Assembly (NCBI GenBank): GCA_001567485.1
Contig: JZRA01000080.1
Coordinates: 1 to 64,000, forward strand
DNA from: Chloroflexi bacterium OLB13
GTDB taxonomy: Bacteria; Chloroflexota; Anaerolineae; Aggregatilineales; Phototrophicaceae
DNA: 64,000 bases
Direction of reading: 5' to 3'
Shown: positions 16,205 through 25,052 of the stretch, one piece after another
Layout: the number at the start of each line of letters is the position of its first letter
Position numbering within the stretch: the stretch's first letter is position 1
Notes under the pieces: model-generated
The model's database searches: none
What the model saw: the letters and a program-made list of their open reading frames with translations, nothing else
What the model was told of the DNA's origin: nothing
Made by a program: the position numbers and the translations under genes

Positions 16205-17587
16205 CTAGCCAGCGAAAACGTCTAGCGGGAATTCGGCCTGCGGCCGTGGCGAGGCGGGTAGGCGACCCTGCATGCTGTACGGCGTGGTGTGCACGATCTC
16301 CACGCCGACGAGCTGTCCCTGCCAATCGGCCTTATCTTCAAAGAACACGAGCTTGTTTTGGGGCGTGCGGCCGCGCCACTTGCCGTTGTGCTGATCCTCG
16401 ACCAAGACCTGCACCGTCTCGCCGAGCCAGCGCGCATTACGTTTGCCCAGCACGCGCTTCTGTAGTTCTTCAAGCAGCTGGTGACGGCGCACCTTCTCCT
16501 CATCGGGGACGTCGTCTTCCATCTTGCGCTCGCTGACCGTGTTGGGGCGCGGGCTGTAGCGGGCGAGGTGCGCCTTATCGAGTTCGAGATCCTCCAGAAG
16601 TTGGTAAGTCTCCATGAACTGCGCTTCGGTCTCGCCGCAGAAACCGACGATGATATCGGTGTGAACAGCGACGTCCGGGATGCGCCGCCGGATGTCTTCG
16701 ATCAGCGCACGGTACTGCGCGTTGGTATAGCCGCGCTTCATCCGGGCGAGAACGGCATCCGAACCCGCCTGCGCCGGTACTTCGATCACCGGCATGACGC
16801 GCGGCAGTTCGGCCACGGTATCCAGCAGGCGCGGGGTCATCCAATTGGGATGGCTGGTCAAGAAGCGGATGCGGTGGATGTCGTATTCCTCGGCGGTGTC
16901 ATGCACGACCCGCAGCAGGTCTGCCAAGTCGGGGCCATCGGGGACGTCTTTGCCGTAACGGTCGACGATCTGACCGAGCAGCGTAACCTCCTTGACGCCC
17001 TGCAGCGCGAGGCTGCGGACGTGCGCGACGATCTCGCCGACCGGCCGCGAGCGTTCGATGCCGCGGCGGAACGGGATGATGCAGAACGTGCAGGCATGCG
17101 AACAGCCGTAAACGACCGGGACGTGCGCGCTGACCAGCCCGCCAGCCTCATGCGCGGGAAGGATCAAGTCGCCGTCTTGAATCGCGTCGCGCTTGAGGCG
17201 CTCGGTGTATTCGGCAGCGACCGCTTCGCCTTCCCAACCGCGGTCGCGCAGATACTCGACCATCGGCGCTGGCTCGCTGGGCGGCAGAAAAACGTCGACC
17301 CACGGCAGGCGCTTACGCAGGCGCAGCGGATCCTTGACGCCGACCATGCAGCCCATCACGCTGATGACCTTCTCAGGGTCGTTCTGCTTGACGTTGCGCA
17401 GCAGGTGAAGCCGGCCCATCGCCTTGTCTTCCGCGGACTGGCGCACGACACAGGTGTTGACAACGAGGATATCCGCATCGTCCTCGTGTTCGGCGGCCTG
17501 ATGGCCCATGCGCTCAAGCTCCGAGGCGAGATGCTGGGAATCGGCTGTGTTCATCTGACAGCCGTATGTCCAGATGTAATACTTCAT
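16205..17587 (-). CDS. miaB: tRNA-2-methylthio-N6-dimethylallyladenosine synthase
   Basis: A 460-residue radical SAM methylthiotransferase. The N-terminal UPF0004 domain holds the auxiliary cluster cysteines C10 (WTYGCQMN), C46 (VVNTCVVR) and C80 (SVMGCM). The radical SAM cluster is C162-x3-C166-x2-C169 (GCSHACTFC). A C-terminal TRAM domain (about 370-440) binds tRNA. MiaB adds a methylthio group to i6A37 in tRNAs that read codons starting with U. It lies 72 bases after a small-protein operon on the same strand and may be its last gene. All catalytic residues intact. Confidence 0.93.
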   Translation of the reverse strand: MKYYIWTYGCQMNTADSQHLASELERMGHQAAEHEDDADILVVNTCVVRQSAEDKAMGRLHLLRNVKQNDPEKVISVMGCMVGVKDPLRLRKRLPWVDVFLPPSEPAPMVEYLRDRGWEGEAVAAEYTERLKRDAIQDGDLILPAHEAGGLVSAHVPVVYGCSHACTFCIIPFRRGIERSRPVGEIVAHVRSLALQGVKEVTLLGQIVDRYGKDVPDGPDLADLLRVVHDTAEEYDIHRIRFLTSHPNWMTPRLLDTVAELPRVMPVIEVPAQAGSDAVLARMKRGYTNAQYRALIEDIRRRIPDVAVHTDIIVGFCGETEAQFMETYQLLEDLELDKAHLARYSPRPNTVSERKMEDDVPDEEKVRRHQLLEELQKRVLGKRNARWLGETVQVLVEDQHNGKWRGRTPQNKLVFFEDKADWQGQLVGVEIVHTTPYSMQGRLPASPRPQAEFPLDVFAG

Positions 17588-17659
17588 GTTTTGACTATCC
17601 CACGACTTTCAGTGGCCCGATTGTAGTTCAGGCGGCGGAACCCGTCAATCGGCGCGCGC

Positions 17660-18001
17660 TCATACGTCGGGCGGTTCGGCGGCCGTGTGATCCACGCGCA
17701 GCATGCCGATCGCGGCGGTGTCGAGGCCGGTAGGTGAGGGATCGGCGGCTGTCGGCACGTTCCACGAGGCCACGACATCGGCGCGGAATTTGGCGACTTT
17801 GGATACGCCGATGTGTGCCCCGCCGAGGATCAGCGGCTGCATAAAGGCCACGGCGTTCGACAGACTGCTGAACGTGAGCAGGCGTCCATCCAGCAGCACC
17901 GCCTCCCAGATCAGTTCATCGTCGGCGCGCAGCGCCCATGCCGGCTTGTTGGGCGACTGCCGGATCAGCAGATACACGGTTGAGAGCGAGTCGTCGGCCA
18001 T
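17660..18001 (-). CDS. Hypothetical protein (113 aa), operon with a methyltransferase-like gene
   Basis: A small soluble protein with no recognised domain. The first half reads as a beta-rich fold (TVYLLIRQSPNKPAWAL, LIWEAVLLDGRLLTF); the C-terminus looks flexible. The ATG at 18001 follows directly on the stop of the upstream gene (TAAATG), so the two are translationally coupled. Confidence 0.6.
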   Translation of the reverse strand: MADDSLSTVYLLIRQSPNKPAWALRADDELIWEAVLLDGRLLTFSSLSNAVAFMQPLILGGAHIGVSKVAKFRADVVASWNVPTAADPSPTGLDTAAIGMLRVDHTAAEPPDV

Positions 18002-18412
18002 TTACGGTCTTTCGCCGCGCATCAAGACGCCGACGGGCAGCGGACATTCCGCCGCCGTCTCGACCAAAACGTGCGTGTAACCGTGCTGCTGAAAAGCTTC
18101 GACCTGCTCCGGCGTCGGATCGTCAGCGATAGAAAGCACGACCAAACGCCCGCCGGGGCGAAGGACAGTCATCGCGTTCGCCAGCAGATCGGCGTCGAGA
18201 CCGTGATCGAACGCAACGACCACGTCCACTTGCGCGCGGTCAACGGCGATCAGGTCGTTCGGGGTTTCGGTGACTTGGATCTCAGGACGGCGTTCGTTGA
18301 TCAGCGCCCCAAGCCTGCCGCCGACATCGAGGACGTGCATGGCCGCTTGGCCCGGCGGCAGGTGCTTGAGCATCGCCTCCGAAAGCAGGCGTTCCACGCG
18401 CGGCGAGACCAT
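18002..18412 (-). CDS. Truncated-type SAM methyltransferase-like protein
   Basis: 136 residues with the core of a class I SAM-dependent methyltransferase: glycine loop MHVLDVGGRLG (motif I), then DVVVAFDHGLDADLL and the motif with LRPGGRLVVLSIAD. The glycine loop reads DVGGRLG rather than the usual D-x-G-x-G-x-G, and the protein is short for an active enzyme (commonly 200 or more). It may bind SAM weakly or act as a partner protein. The gene starts four bases after the stop of the 66-residue gene and abuts the 113-residue gene. Confidence 0.6.
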   Translation of the reverse strand: MVSPRVERLLSEAMLKHLPPGQAAMHVLDVGGRLGALINERRPEIQVTETPNDLIAVDRAQVDVVVAFDHGLDADLLANAMTVLRPGGRLVVLSIADDPTPEQVEAFQQHGYTHVLVETAAECPLPVGVLMRGERP

Positions 18413-18415
18413 CGA

Positions 18416-18616
18416 TCAGCGTTTGCCTTTGCTGCCCGCGGCGATAGCGCCGTCCATCAACCCGAGCAGTTCCTCCCACTCCTCGCGGAAAAAGTGCAGC
18501 GTGACGGAACCGAGTTCGAGGTGGAAGGTCTCTTCGCCATCCGGCTCGACGACGCTGTACGCGAGATAATTTTCGGTCTCGGCGATGGTCTTGATCGAAT
18601 CGGCAGCATCGGTCAT
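18416..18616 (-). CDS. Small acidic protein (66 aa), operon member
   Basis: A 66-residue protein (begins MTDAADSIKTIAETENYLA) with an acidic, beta-strand-rich middle (EETFHLELGSVTLHFFREEW) and a short helix. No domain recognised. It lies 12 bases after the LysM lipoprotein and four before the methyltransferase-like gene, all on the minus strand, so these genes probably form one transcript. Confidence 0.6.
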   Translation of the reverse strand: MTDAADSIKTIAETENYLAYSVVEPDGEETFHLELGSVTLHFFREEWEELLGLMDGAIAAGSKGKR

Positions 18617-18628
18617 AGCGGTTGTCCT

Positions 18629-19408
18629 TTACGGGGTATCGGCAGGTGACGGAATCAGCAGGTGTTGGCCGACTGACAGCGCGTTCGGGTTGGTCAGGTT
18701 GTTCGCTTCGATGATGAGGCTTTGGCCGACGCCGTAGCGTTCAGCGATCGCGCCCAACACCTCGCCTGACTGGACGATGTGGACAATGAACCCCTCCGGG
18801 ACTTCTGTGGCATCCGGGGAGTCTGTGCCATCAGCTCCGGCGGTGTCGTTGCAGCCCGGAATGATCAGGATATCGCCGGGGAAGATGGTGTCGTTAGCGA
18901 GGTCGTTGGCTTCACGGATGACTGCAATCGTTGTGTTATTGCGCAGTGCGATGCTGTACAGCGTATCGCCACCGCGCACTTCGTATTCACAGGCTGAGTT
19001 CACGCCCGCCGCGTCGGCATCGAAAAAGTCGGTTGGGGTGATTAGCCCGCCCGGCGTGATCGTCAGCGTTAATCCGGGGGTAGGTGTAATCGTCGGGACG
19101 GTGAACGTGCCAAGCGGCGAGCCGGGCGTGATGAACGTCCGTTCCGGCGTGACGGTCAGCGGCTGTTCGGATGTGCCCTCGGTCGCCAGACTTCCCGGCG
19201 TGTCGGTCACGGCCACCGTGATGAGCAGGGGAACCGTGTGGGTTGGCCCGAGAACGCTGGTCACCGGCACGGACGTGATCCCTTGGCCCGAGCTGGTCGC
19301 CGGGGCGAGGGTCACTTCGTCAAAGGTTTCGTCAGCCTGACGGAAACAGCCGCTCAGGACGACAGCGGCACAGAACGCCAGAACCGGCAGCAATTTTGAC
19401 GTGGACAT
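18629..19408 (-). CDS. LysM lipoprotein with two LysM repeats
   Basis: A 259-residue secreted lipoprotein. The signal peptide ends in a lipobox (AVVLSGCFRQ), placing the lipid-anchored cysteine at about residue 21. A Thr/Ser/Pro-rich linker (to about 135) leads to two LysM repeats. The first contains GGDTLYSIALRNNTTIAVI and PGDILIIPGC; the second contains SGEVLGAIAERYGVGQSLI and VGQHLLIP. LysM repeats bind peptidoglycan glycans, so the protein likely sits at the envelope. ATG 19408 is preferred, with GGGAACAGG upstream. First gene of a probable operon running to 17660 and perhaps miaB. It is divergent from an ECF sigma factor 120 bases away. Confidence 0.85.
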   Translation of the reverse strand: MSTSKLLPVLAFCAAVVLSGCFRQADETFDEVTLAPATSSGQGITSVPVTSVLGPTHTVPLLITVAVTDTPGSLATEGTSEQPLTVTPERTFITPGSPLGTFTVPTITPTPGLTLTITPGGLITPTDFFDADAAGVNSACEYEVRGGDTLYSIALRNNTTIAVIREANDLANDTIFPGDILIIPGCNDTAGADGTDSPDATEVPEGFIVHIVQSGEVLGAIAERYGVGQSLIIEANNLTNPNALSVGQHLLIPSPADTP

Positions 19409-19527
19409 ACCTGTTCCCAGAAGGTCAGGAAACTGTAACATTTAGCATACCATCGGTGATGCAGCGGGCGCAAAATTATTGTCTGCTGAATCGCAACCAA
19501 GTGGGCAACCGTGGGTTATTGGTAGTG

Positions 19528-20166
19528 ATGAAACTGTTTAAGCGTGTCCCCAAGCGTCCGAACCTCAAAGACCTGTCCGACGTGGAATTGGTCGAGCGCT
19601 GCCGTGTCGATCAAGCGGCGTTCGGCGAGCTGTACGAGCGCTACGTCAAACGGATCTACAACTATATCTACTTTCGCACCGGCAGCCCGCACGACGCGGA
19701 AGATTTGACCTCGCGCGTGTTCTTCCGTGCGATGGGGCATATCGACACGTACACCGACCGCGGTATCCCGTTCCAAGCATGGCTGTATCGCATCGCGCAT
19801 AACCTGACCGCCAATTGGCACCGCGATCAGGGACGGCGTAAGATCGTGGCGCTGGAGGATTACATCGCCAGTGAGCTTGTCAGCGATTCGCCAGATCGCA
19901 GTGTGGAAGAACAGGAGGAGGTCGACCGGCTGCGGGCGATCGTCAAGACCCTGCCTGAGGAGCGCCAACAGCTCTTGACGCTCAAGTTCGTCGAAGGGCT
20001 GTCGAACGCCGAAGTCGGCGCGATCATGGATCGTACCGAGGGCGCAGTGAAGTCGTTGTATCACCGCACGCTGTTGACGCTGCGCGACGAAATGCAGAAA
20101 CCGTGGCCGGCCACCGATCCCGCCTCGAAGGACGAGAAATCGAACCGAAGGAAAGCGACCCGATGA
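19528..20166 (+). CDS. ECF-type sigma-70 family RNA polymerase sigma factor
   Basis: A 212-residue sigma factor. Region 2 spans about 20-95 (DQAAFGELYERYVKRIYNYI, then FRTGSPHDAEDLTSRVFFRA and IPFQAWLYRIAHN). Region 4 spans about 140-195 (LPEERQQLLTLKFVEGLSNA, then GAIMDRTEGAVKSLYHRTL). Region 3 is missing, as in ECF sigma factors. It directs RNA polymerase to its regulon under envelope or stress signals. ATG 19528 is chosen because the conserved region begins shortly after it. The stop overlaps the next gene (ATGA), which encodes a membrane protein in the position of an anti-sigma factor. Confidence 0.9.
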   Translation: MKLFKRVPKRPNLKDLSDVELVERCRVDQAAFGELYERYVKRIYNYIYFRTGSPHDAEDLTSRVFFRAMGHIDTYTDRGIPFQAWLYRIAHNLTANWHRDQGRRKIVALEDYIASELVSDSPDRSVEEQEEVDRLRAIVKTLPEERQQLLTLKFVEGLSNAEVGAIMDRTEGAVKSLYHRTLLTLRDEMQKPWPATDPASKDEKSNRRKATR

Positions 20167-20549
20167 ACGTCGAAACTCCCCTCGATGAAGCACTCCACGC
20201 GATGACCGAGGCCCTGCTCGGCCCATCAGGCGAGACGGGTATGCATCGCAGCGCACGGGCGCACGATCCTGATCTTGTCGAGCCGTTCATCCCGATCCTG
20301 CTGGCGCTGCGCTCGATGTTCACGCCGGTCGAGCCGTCGCACAAGTTCGTGCGTGATCTGCGCGCGGATTTGCTCGGCACGCCGGATCGCAGCGTGGTGG
20401 CACGGGTGCGCGCGATGCCCCCGCGTGTGCAGTGGGCGGCTGGCGTGTTCGCGGTCGTCGGCGCGGTTTGGATCGTCCTGCGCTGGCTGACGGGCATAGC
20501 GTCCAGCCGCGCCGAGCGTGATCTGGAGGCCACGTCGCAGGAGGCGTGA
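20163..20549 (+). CDS. Putative membrane anti-sigma factor / sigma-linked protein
   Basis: 128 residues. Overlaps the sigma gene by four bases (ATGA). A soluble N-terminal part (residues 1-80) precedes one membrane helix at about 87-107 (VQWAAGVFAVVGAVWIVLRW). A zinc-binding ZAS motif (H-x3-C-x2-C) is absent, so this is not a canonical zinc anti-sigma. Position and topology make an anti-sigma or signal-coupling role likely, by inference only. The outside tail is very short (about 20 residues). Confidence 0.65.
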   Translation: MNVETPLDEALHAMTEALLGPSGETGMHRSARAHDPDLVEPFIPILLALRSMFTPVEPSHKFVRDLRADLLGTPDRSVVARVRAMPPRVQWAAGVFAVVGAVWIVLRWLTGIASSRAERDLEATSQEA

Positions 20550-20575
20550 CGCATAAGGCGCTCATCATCGAATCG

Positions 20576-20610
20576 AAACGGCCCGCGGGATCATCCACGG
20601 GCCGTTTGCT
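20576..20610. terminator. Bidirectional hairpin terminator between convergent genes
   Basis: Ten-base perfect stem AAACGGCCCG / CGGGCCGTTT (20576-20585 and 20598-20607) around a 12-base loop. On the plus strand the stem is followed by a T-containing run and on the minus strand by T-rich sequence. It separates the sigma operon from the M3 peptidase. Confidence 0.8.
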
Positions 20611-20624
20611 CTTGTCCGCTGAAT

Positions 20625-22454
20625 CTATGCGAACTTCTCAGGGTACAGCTCGCGCGCAATCTGCTCCTCCTGAGCGACCAGCGCGCGGATGGCATCCAAC
20701 CCCTTGTTCCAGAACGCCGGATCGTTCAGGTCGACATCGACTTTAGCGAGTATCTTGTCCGGATAATCCGAGCCGCCGGCGGCCAGCACATCCACGTACT
20801 TCGGCGCAAACTCCGCGCCGCGCTCCAAGTACAGGTTGTACAGCGCCAGCACGAGCAGTTCGCCGAACGCATACGCATAGACATAGCCCGGCGCTTGCAG
20901 GAAGTGTGGGACGTAGCTCCACCATGCGCCGTAGTCGTCGCGCAGGTCGACGCTGCTGCCGAACATCGCGCGCTGCGTGGCGATCCACAACTCCGAGAGG
21001 CGTTCGTGCGAGAGTTCGCCTTCGGTGCGGCGCGCATTGTGCATCGCGTCCTCAAAACGGTTCATGCTGATCTGGCGGAACACCGTGGCGAACGTGCTCT
21101 CGACCTTCTCGAACAGCATCGCGAGGCGCGCTTCGGGGTTCGGTTCCTTCTTCTGCAAGTCCTGAAACACCAGCATTTCGGCGAAGACCGAGGCCATTTC
21201 GGCGGTGGTCAACGGCGTATACAGCCCCTGCCATGCGTGGGCTTGGCCGGACAGGTACATGTGCATGCCGTGGCCCAGTTCATGCGCCAGCGTCTGAACG
21301 TTGTCGGTCTTGCCGAGGTAGGTGAGAAAGACGAATGGATGCGCGCTGGGAACGGTCGGGCTGGCGTATGCGCCCCCGCGTTTGTTCGGCAGGGGTGCGG
21401 CGTGGATCCAGTTGTTGTCGAAGAACTTGCTGGCCGTGTCCTTCAGCGTGGGGCTGAACGCGTCGAACGCTTCGAGGATGATCTCTCGCGCGGCGCTCCA
21501 CGGATAGAACGCGTCGGACTCCTCAAGCGCAAGCGGCGCATAGCGGTCGTAGTCATACAGGGTGTCGACTCCGAGCAGACGGCGCTTGAGGTCATAGTGC
21601 CGCGCAACGATGTCGTAGCTGGTGGTTACGGCGCTAACGAGCGCCTCGACCACGCTGTCCGGTGCGAGATTAGCGAGGTTACGCGACGCGATCCATGAGT
21701 CGTACTTGCGACGCTTGTCGTTCTGCGCTTTGTCCGCCGCCAGAACGTTGAAGATGTACGTCAGCTCCATCGACTTGTCGCGCAGCGTCTGGGTCACGGC
21801 GTCGGCGGCGCGGCGGCGCAGGTCGCGGTCGGGATTGCGCAGCTTGTCCATGATCTGCGCCTGATTGAGCTTTTCGCCGTCCAGTTCATAGCGCATTGCG
21901 CTGGTGAGCTGGGTGAAGAAGCGCCCCCACGCCGCGTTGCCCGTGACCGACTTCTCCATCAGCAGCTGCTCTTCGATTTCGCTGAGTTGATGCTTCTTGT
22001 AGCGGCGCGCGGACTCGAGTTGAAAGCGGTATTTGGCGACCTGCGGCGCGACCATGATGTCCATCGCCGCTTCGTCGTCCATTTCGTTCCACTCCAGCTC
22101 GAAGAACACCATCTTCTGGCTGATCTCGGAGCCAAACTCGGTCACGCGCTGCACGAGCGCGCCGGCCTTCGGGTCAATCGCGTCTTCGCTGAACTTGAGG
22201 TATGCGTAGGACGAGATGCGGCCTTCGAGGTCTTGGATTTCTTCGGACGCCGCGATCGCCTCGACAATCTCGTCAGCAGAGAGCGCGGCGACCTTGCCCT
22301 TGTAGCGCAGGGCGAATGTGTCGGCGCGTTCGTGGGCGCGCTGGATGTCGGCCTCGATTTGCGGATCGTCGAGGCTCGAATAAAAGACGGAGAGATCCCA
22401 GACGACGGTTTCAGCGCCGGTGAGATTGGTTTCCGCTGCGAGGGCATCGGTCAT
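20625..22454 (-). CDS. M3 family oligoendopeptidase (PepF-like)
   Basis: A 609-residue zinc metallopeptidase. The catalytic HExxH is in LAHELGHGMHMY, with a downstream glutamate ligand in the MASVFAEMLVFQDL helix. The N-terminal helical domain (residues 1-200) and the M3 core (200-600) match the PepF/M3B family, which cleaves short peptides in the cytosol. There is no signal peptide. An isolated gene, flanked by a terminator at its 3' end. Residue order and length are normal. Confidence 0.92.
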   Translation of the reverse strand: MTDALAAETNLTGAETVVWDLSVFYSSLDDPQIEADIQRAHERADTFALRYKGKVAALSADEIVEAIAASEEIQDLEGRISSYAYLKFSEDAIDPKAGALVQRVTEFGSEISQKMVFFELEWNEMDDEAAMDIMVAPQVAKYRFQLESARRYKKHQLSEIEEQLLMEKSVTGNAAWGRFFTQLTSAMRYELDGEKLNQAQIMDKLRNPDRDLRRRAADAVTQTLRDKSMELTYIFNVLAADKAQNDKRRKYDSWIASRNLANLAPDSVVEALVSAVTTSYDIVARHYDLKRRLLGVDTLYDYDRYAPLALEESDAFYPWSAAREIILEAFDAFSPTLKDTASKFFDNNWIHAAPLPNKRGGAYASPTVPSAHPFVFLTYLGKTDNVQTLAHELGHGMHMYLSGQAHAWQGLYTPLTTAEMASVFAEMLVFQDLQKKEPNPEARLAMLFEKVESTFATVFRQISMNRFEDAMHNARRTEGELSHERLSELWIATQRAMFGSSVDLRDDYGAWWSYVPHFLQAPGYVYAYAFGELLVLALYNLYLERGAEFAPKYVDVLAAGGSDYPDKILAKVDVDLNDPAFWNKGLDAIRALVAQEEQIARELYPEKFA

Positions 22455-22555
22455 GCGGTATGTGTCCTTTCAGGCACGTTTGAATAATTTCAAATGATAC
22501 GCGAGTTGACAGCGCCGCGCCAGTATTCCAACACAACGCTCACAAACAAGGCCGA

Positions 22556-24146
22556 TCAGCCGCCGACCCAGCCGAGCAGCCGGAACGTCCCGCGCAGGGT
22601 GCCGGTCATGTTGCGCTGGTCGTAGCCGTTGTTGTTGACGACGAAGATGTCCTCGCGTCCGTCGGGCGCGGTGGCCGAGGGCCGGCTGACGCCGATGAGC
22701 GCCGCCCATGTCCCGTCGCCGCTGAACACCGGCTCGCACATGCTGGTGGGGTTGGGGGGCAGCGGTGACGCAGTGTACACAAACTGCTGCTGCGCGACGG
22801 TCGCTGCGACATCGACCACGACGCGGCCGAACGGACACTGTCCGGCCAGCCCGCCGATCACGATGCGCGTTCCGGCGGCGTCCCACGACGCCGCCATGCC
22901 GAAGCGCGGGAAGTTCAGGTCGGATGTCGTAGCGATGGGGTCGCCAGCCACGGTCATCAGCACGACTTGGTTGGCGGAGCCGGTGCTGTTCTGCAGCAGC
23001 ACATAGCGCCCGTCCGGTGAGTACGCCTCGCTGGAGTAGATCGTCGCGCCCTGCGTCCCACGGATACGCACTGGAGACACGGTTTCGCTCACGACATCGG
23101 CGAGATAGAGTGTTCGCTCTTGGCTGAGGATGTCGGTGGGGTCGGTGACGGCGAATGACAGCTGCCTCGGCGTGATCCAGCGCGGCGGCTCAACGACGGC
23201 GTCCTCGGACACCTTCGTGACGCTGCCGTCGGTGACGTCGAACAGGTAGATATGGCCGGCGGTCTGCGGCGCGTCCACACCGGCGACACAGCCGCCTTCG
23301 CCCGGAATCCACGAAGGGCACGTCTCACGGTCGGACAGGAACGCCACAAAGCGCCCGTCTGGCGACCACTGCGGCGCCCAGTCGTACGAACCGGCATTGG
23401 TCATGTTGAACCACTGCGCTTGGTCGAGGTCATAGAGGAAGATGTCGAGGTCGTAGCCGGTCGCCATCGCCACGGCGAGCCTGCGTCCATCGGGCGAGAA
23501 GTCCGGCGCGCTGAACCGTTCGCGCTGTGTGAAACTGCTCATCGTGCTGATCCGCGCGCTCAGCCCAAGCGCGACATCGGCGACGTACAGGCCGCTGGTG
23601 AGGCCTAACGGATCGCTCACAAGATAGGCGGCGGCGCTGCCGCTGGGCGCAATGTAGAACTGGTCGTCGATCTGGCTGTTGACCTCGACGATCTCAATAC
23701 GCCCGGCGGGGTTGGAAGGCGAGGCGAAGTACAGCGTCACAATGCCCGTCTCAGGCTGGGCGGTGGACAGATTCGTGATCGTCTGCCGATCGTTCGAGAC
23801 GGTGTATGCGACGTGCGGGAACTCCAGGCCGTCGCGGACATCGCCGGCGATGTCAAGCAGTGCGCTGTTATCGACTCGCATCAGCGCGACGGGCTGCGGT
23901 GTCACGGTCGGCGTGAACGTCGGTGACGGCGTCGGAGTGATCGTCGGGGTGGCGCTCGGCGTGAACGTAGCCGATGCCGTGAACGTGGCCGTCGGCGTCG
24001 CGCTGGCGGACGCGTCGCAGTGACGGTTGGCGTGTCGGTTTCGGTCACTTCCGGGGTGGGGGTATGGGTAGCTCGGCCGCCGTGAGGTTACAGCCCGCAG
24101 CTGCCGCGACAATCAATACCCCCACAATCACACGCTTAATCCGCAT
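22556..24146 (-). pseudogene. Secreted beta-propeller (WD40/TolB-like) lipoprotein with a frameshifted N-terminus
   Basis: The body is one long open frame (up to 24112, 518 codons) with a six-bladed propeller-like repeat: NDRQTITNL, SPDGRRLAVAMATGYD, SPDGRFVAFLSDRE, SPDGRYVLLQNSTG and so on, as in TolB. Upstream, in another frame, ATG 24146 opens a lipoprotein signal (MRIKRVIVGVLIVAAAAGC) that hits TGA at 24045-24047. A third frame between them reads TPEVTETDTPTVTAT, the expected Thr/Pro linker. The gene therefore needs two frameshifts, near the C-rich stretch around 24050-24063 and near 24010-24022. Either two sequencing errors or a genuine inactivating event would explain it. If intact, it would be a periplasmic or surface propeller with a C-terminal domain. 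Function unknown. Confidence 0.7.
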
Positions 24147-24270
24147 CGGCGGGTTGCTCCATAGTCCGCGTTAGGGAGCGAATCATACCATACCGATGCG
24201 GCTGAACTTGCGTACGGTCGCTGTACGGTCGGTCAACTCTGGTGGGGTGACGCCAGCGCGACGGGGCGGG

Positions 24271-24897
24271 CTAGTACTCGACCCAACCCGTTCCTTTTTC
24301 GTCTTCCGGCGTAACCCAATACCGGCCGCCGCCCCGCTCTCGGCGAAGAAACCCGAACTCGATCAGGTTGCGGCGCAGTGTCGCGTAGTCGTCGTGGATC
24401 TCAGACACGATCGCGTTGACTTCGCGCTCGGTGTAGTCGCGGTGCGGGTCGAACCGCGTCGTCAGCCACTGCAGCACGACGAGCAGCTTCTTCTGCTTGG
24501 TCGGAAGCTGAATCAGTCGGCCGTTGGAGAAGTAGTCCTTGAATACCTTACGGTCTTCCTCGCCGACGTTGAGGCTGTCGATCCATGCCGCGTCCCCGGC
24601 CTCGGCGGAGAGGTCGAGGTGGTCGATCTGGCCGACCATCGCCTTGAAGTATGTCACCCGTCCCATGTCGATGGTGTACAGGCGGTGAGTCCCGCTGGCT
24701 CGCATCTTCACGAGGCCGACCTGCCGCAGCTTGCCGAGGTGATGCGAGATGGTCGGCTCCGAGACGTTAAGCGCCTTAGCGAGCGCGCCAACCGACTGTT
24801 CCCCCTGTACAAGCTGCGCGTAGAGCGCAAAGCGGGTGTCATCCGCCAGTGCTTTGAACAATTGCAGTACGTCCGACTGCTGTGTTCTCGTGAGCAT
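24271..24897 (-). CDS. ArsR-type HTH regulator fused to DUF2087
   Basis: A 208-residue fusion. The N-terminal winged helix (about 8-85) has the ArsR pattern: LFKALADDTRFALYAQLVQG, then SVGALAKALNVSEPTISHHL and KLRQVGLVKMRASGTHRLY. There is no C-x-C metal site in helix 3 (LNVSEPT), so metal sensing is unlikely. The C-terminal DUF2087 domain (about 125-205) includes LPTKQKKLLVVLQWLTTRF and LIEFGFLRRERGGGRYWV. It probably represses or activates a nearby gene in response to an unknown ligand. It is separated by 155 bases, including the korB terminator, from korAB. Confidence 0.85.
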   Translation of the reverse strand: MLTRTQQSDVLQLFKALADDTRFALYAQLVQGEQSVGALAKALNVSEPTISHHLGKLRQVGLVKMRASGTHRLYTIDMGRVTYFKAMVGQIDHLDLSAEAGDAAWIDSLNVGEEDRKVFKDYFSNGRLIQLPTKQKKLLVVLQWLTTRFDPHRDYTEREVNAIVSEIHDDYATLRRNLIEFGFLRRERGGGRYWVTPEDEKGTGWVEY

Positions 24898-25003
24898 GAG
24901 AGGCTTCCTTTTGATGTGATAAATGTCGAATTAGATAATCGTCGAAATAGCGTGAACTGTCAAGCATCTGCGCACACTCTCCTCCTTTTTCAGGGGTATG
25001 AAT

Positions 25004-25035
25004 CAAAACCGCCCAACACATGGCCGGGCGGTTGG
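25004..25035 (-). terminator. Hairpin terminator of the korAB operon
   Basis: Stem AACCGCCC/GGGCGGTT (25007-25014 and 25026-25033) with an 11-base loop, followed on the minus strand by TTTTGATT. It lies about 20 bases past the korB stop. Confidence 0.75.
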
Positions 25036-25052
25036 GTTGTGCGATGATCGCT

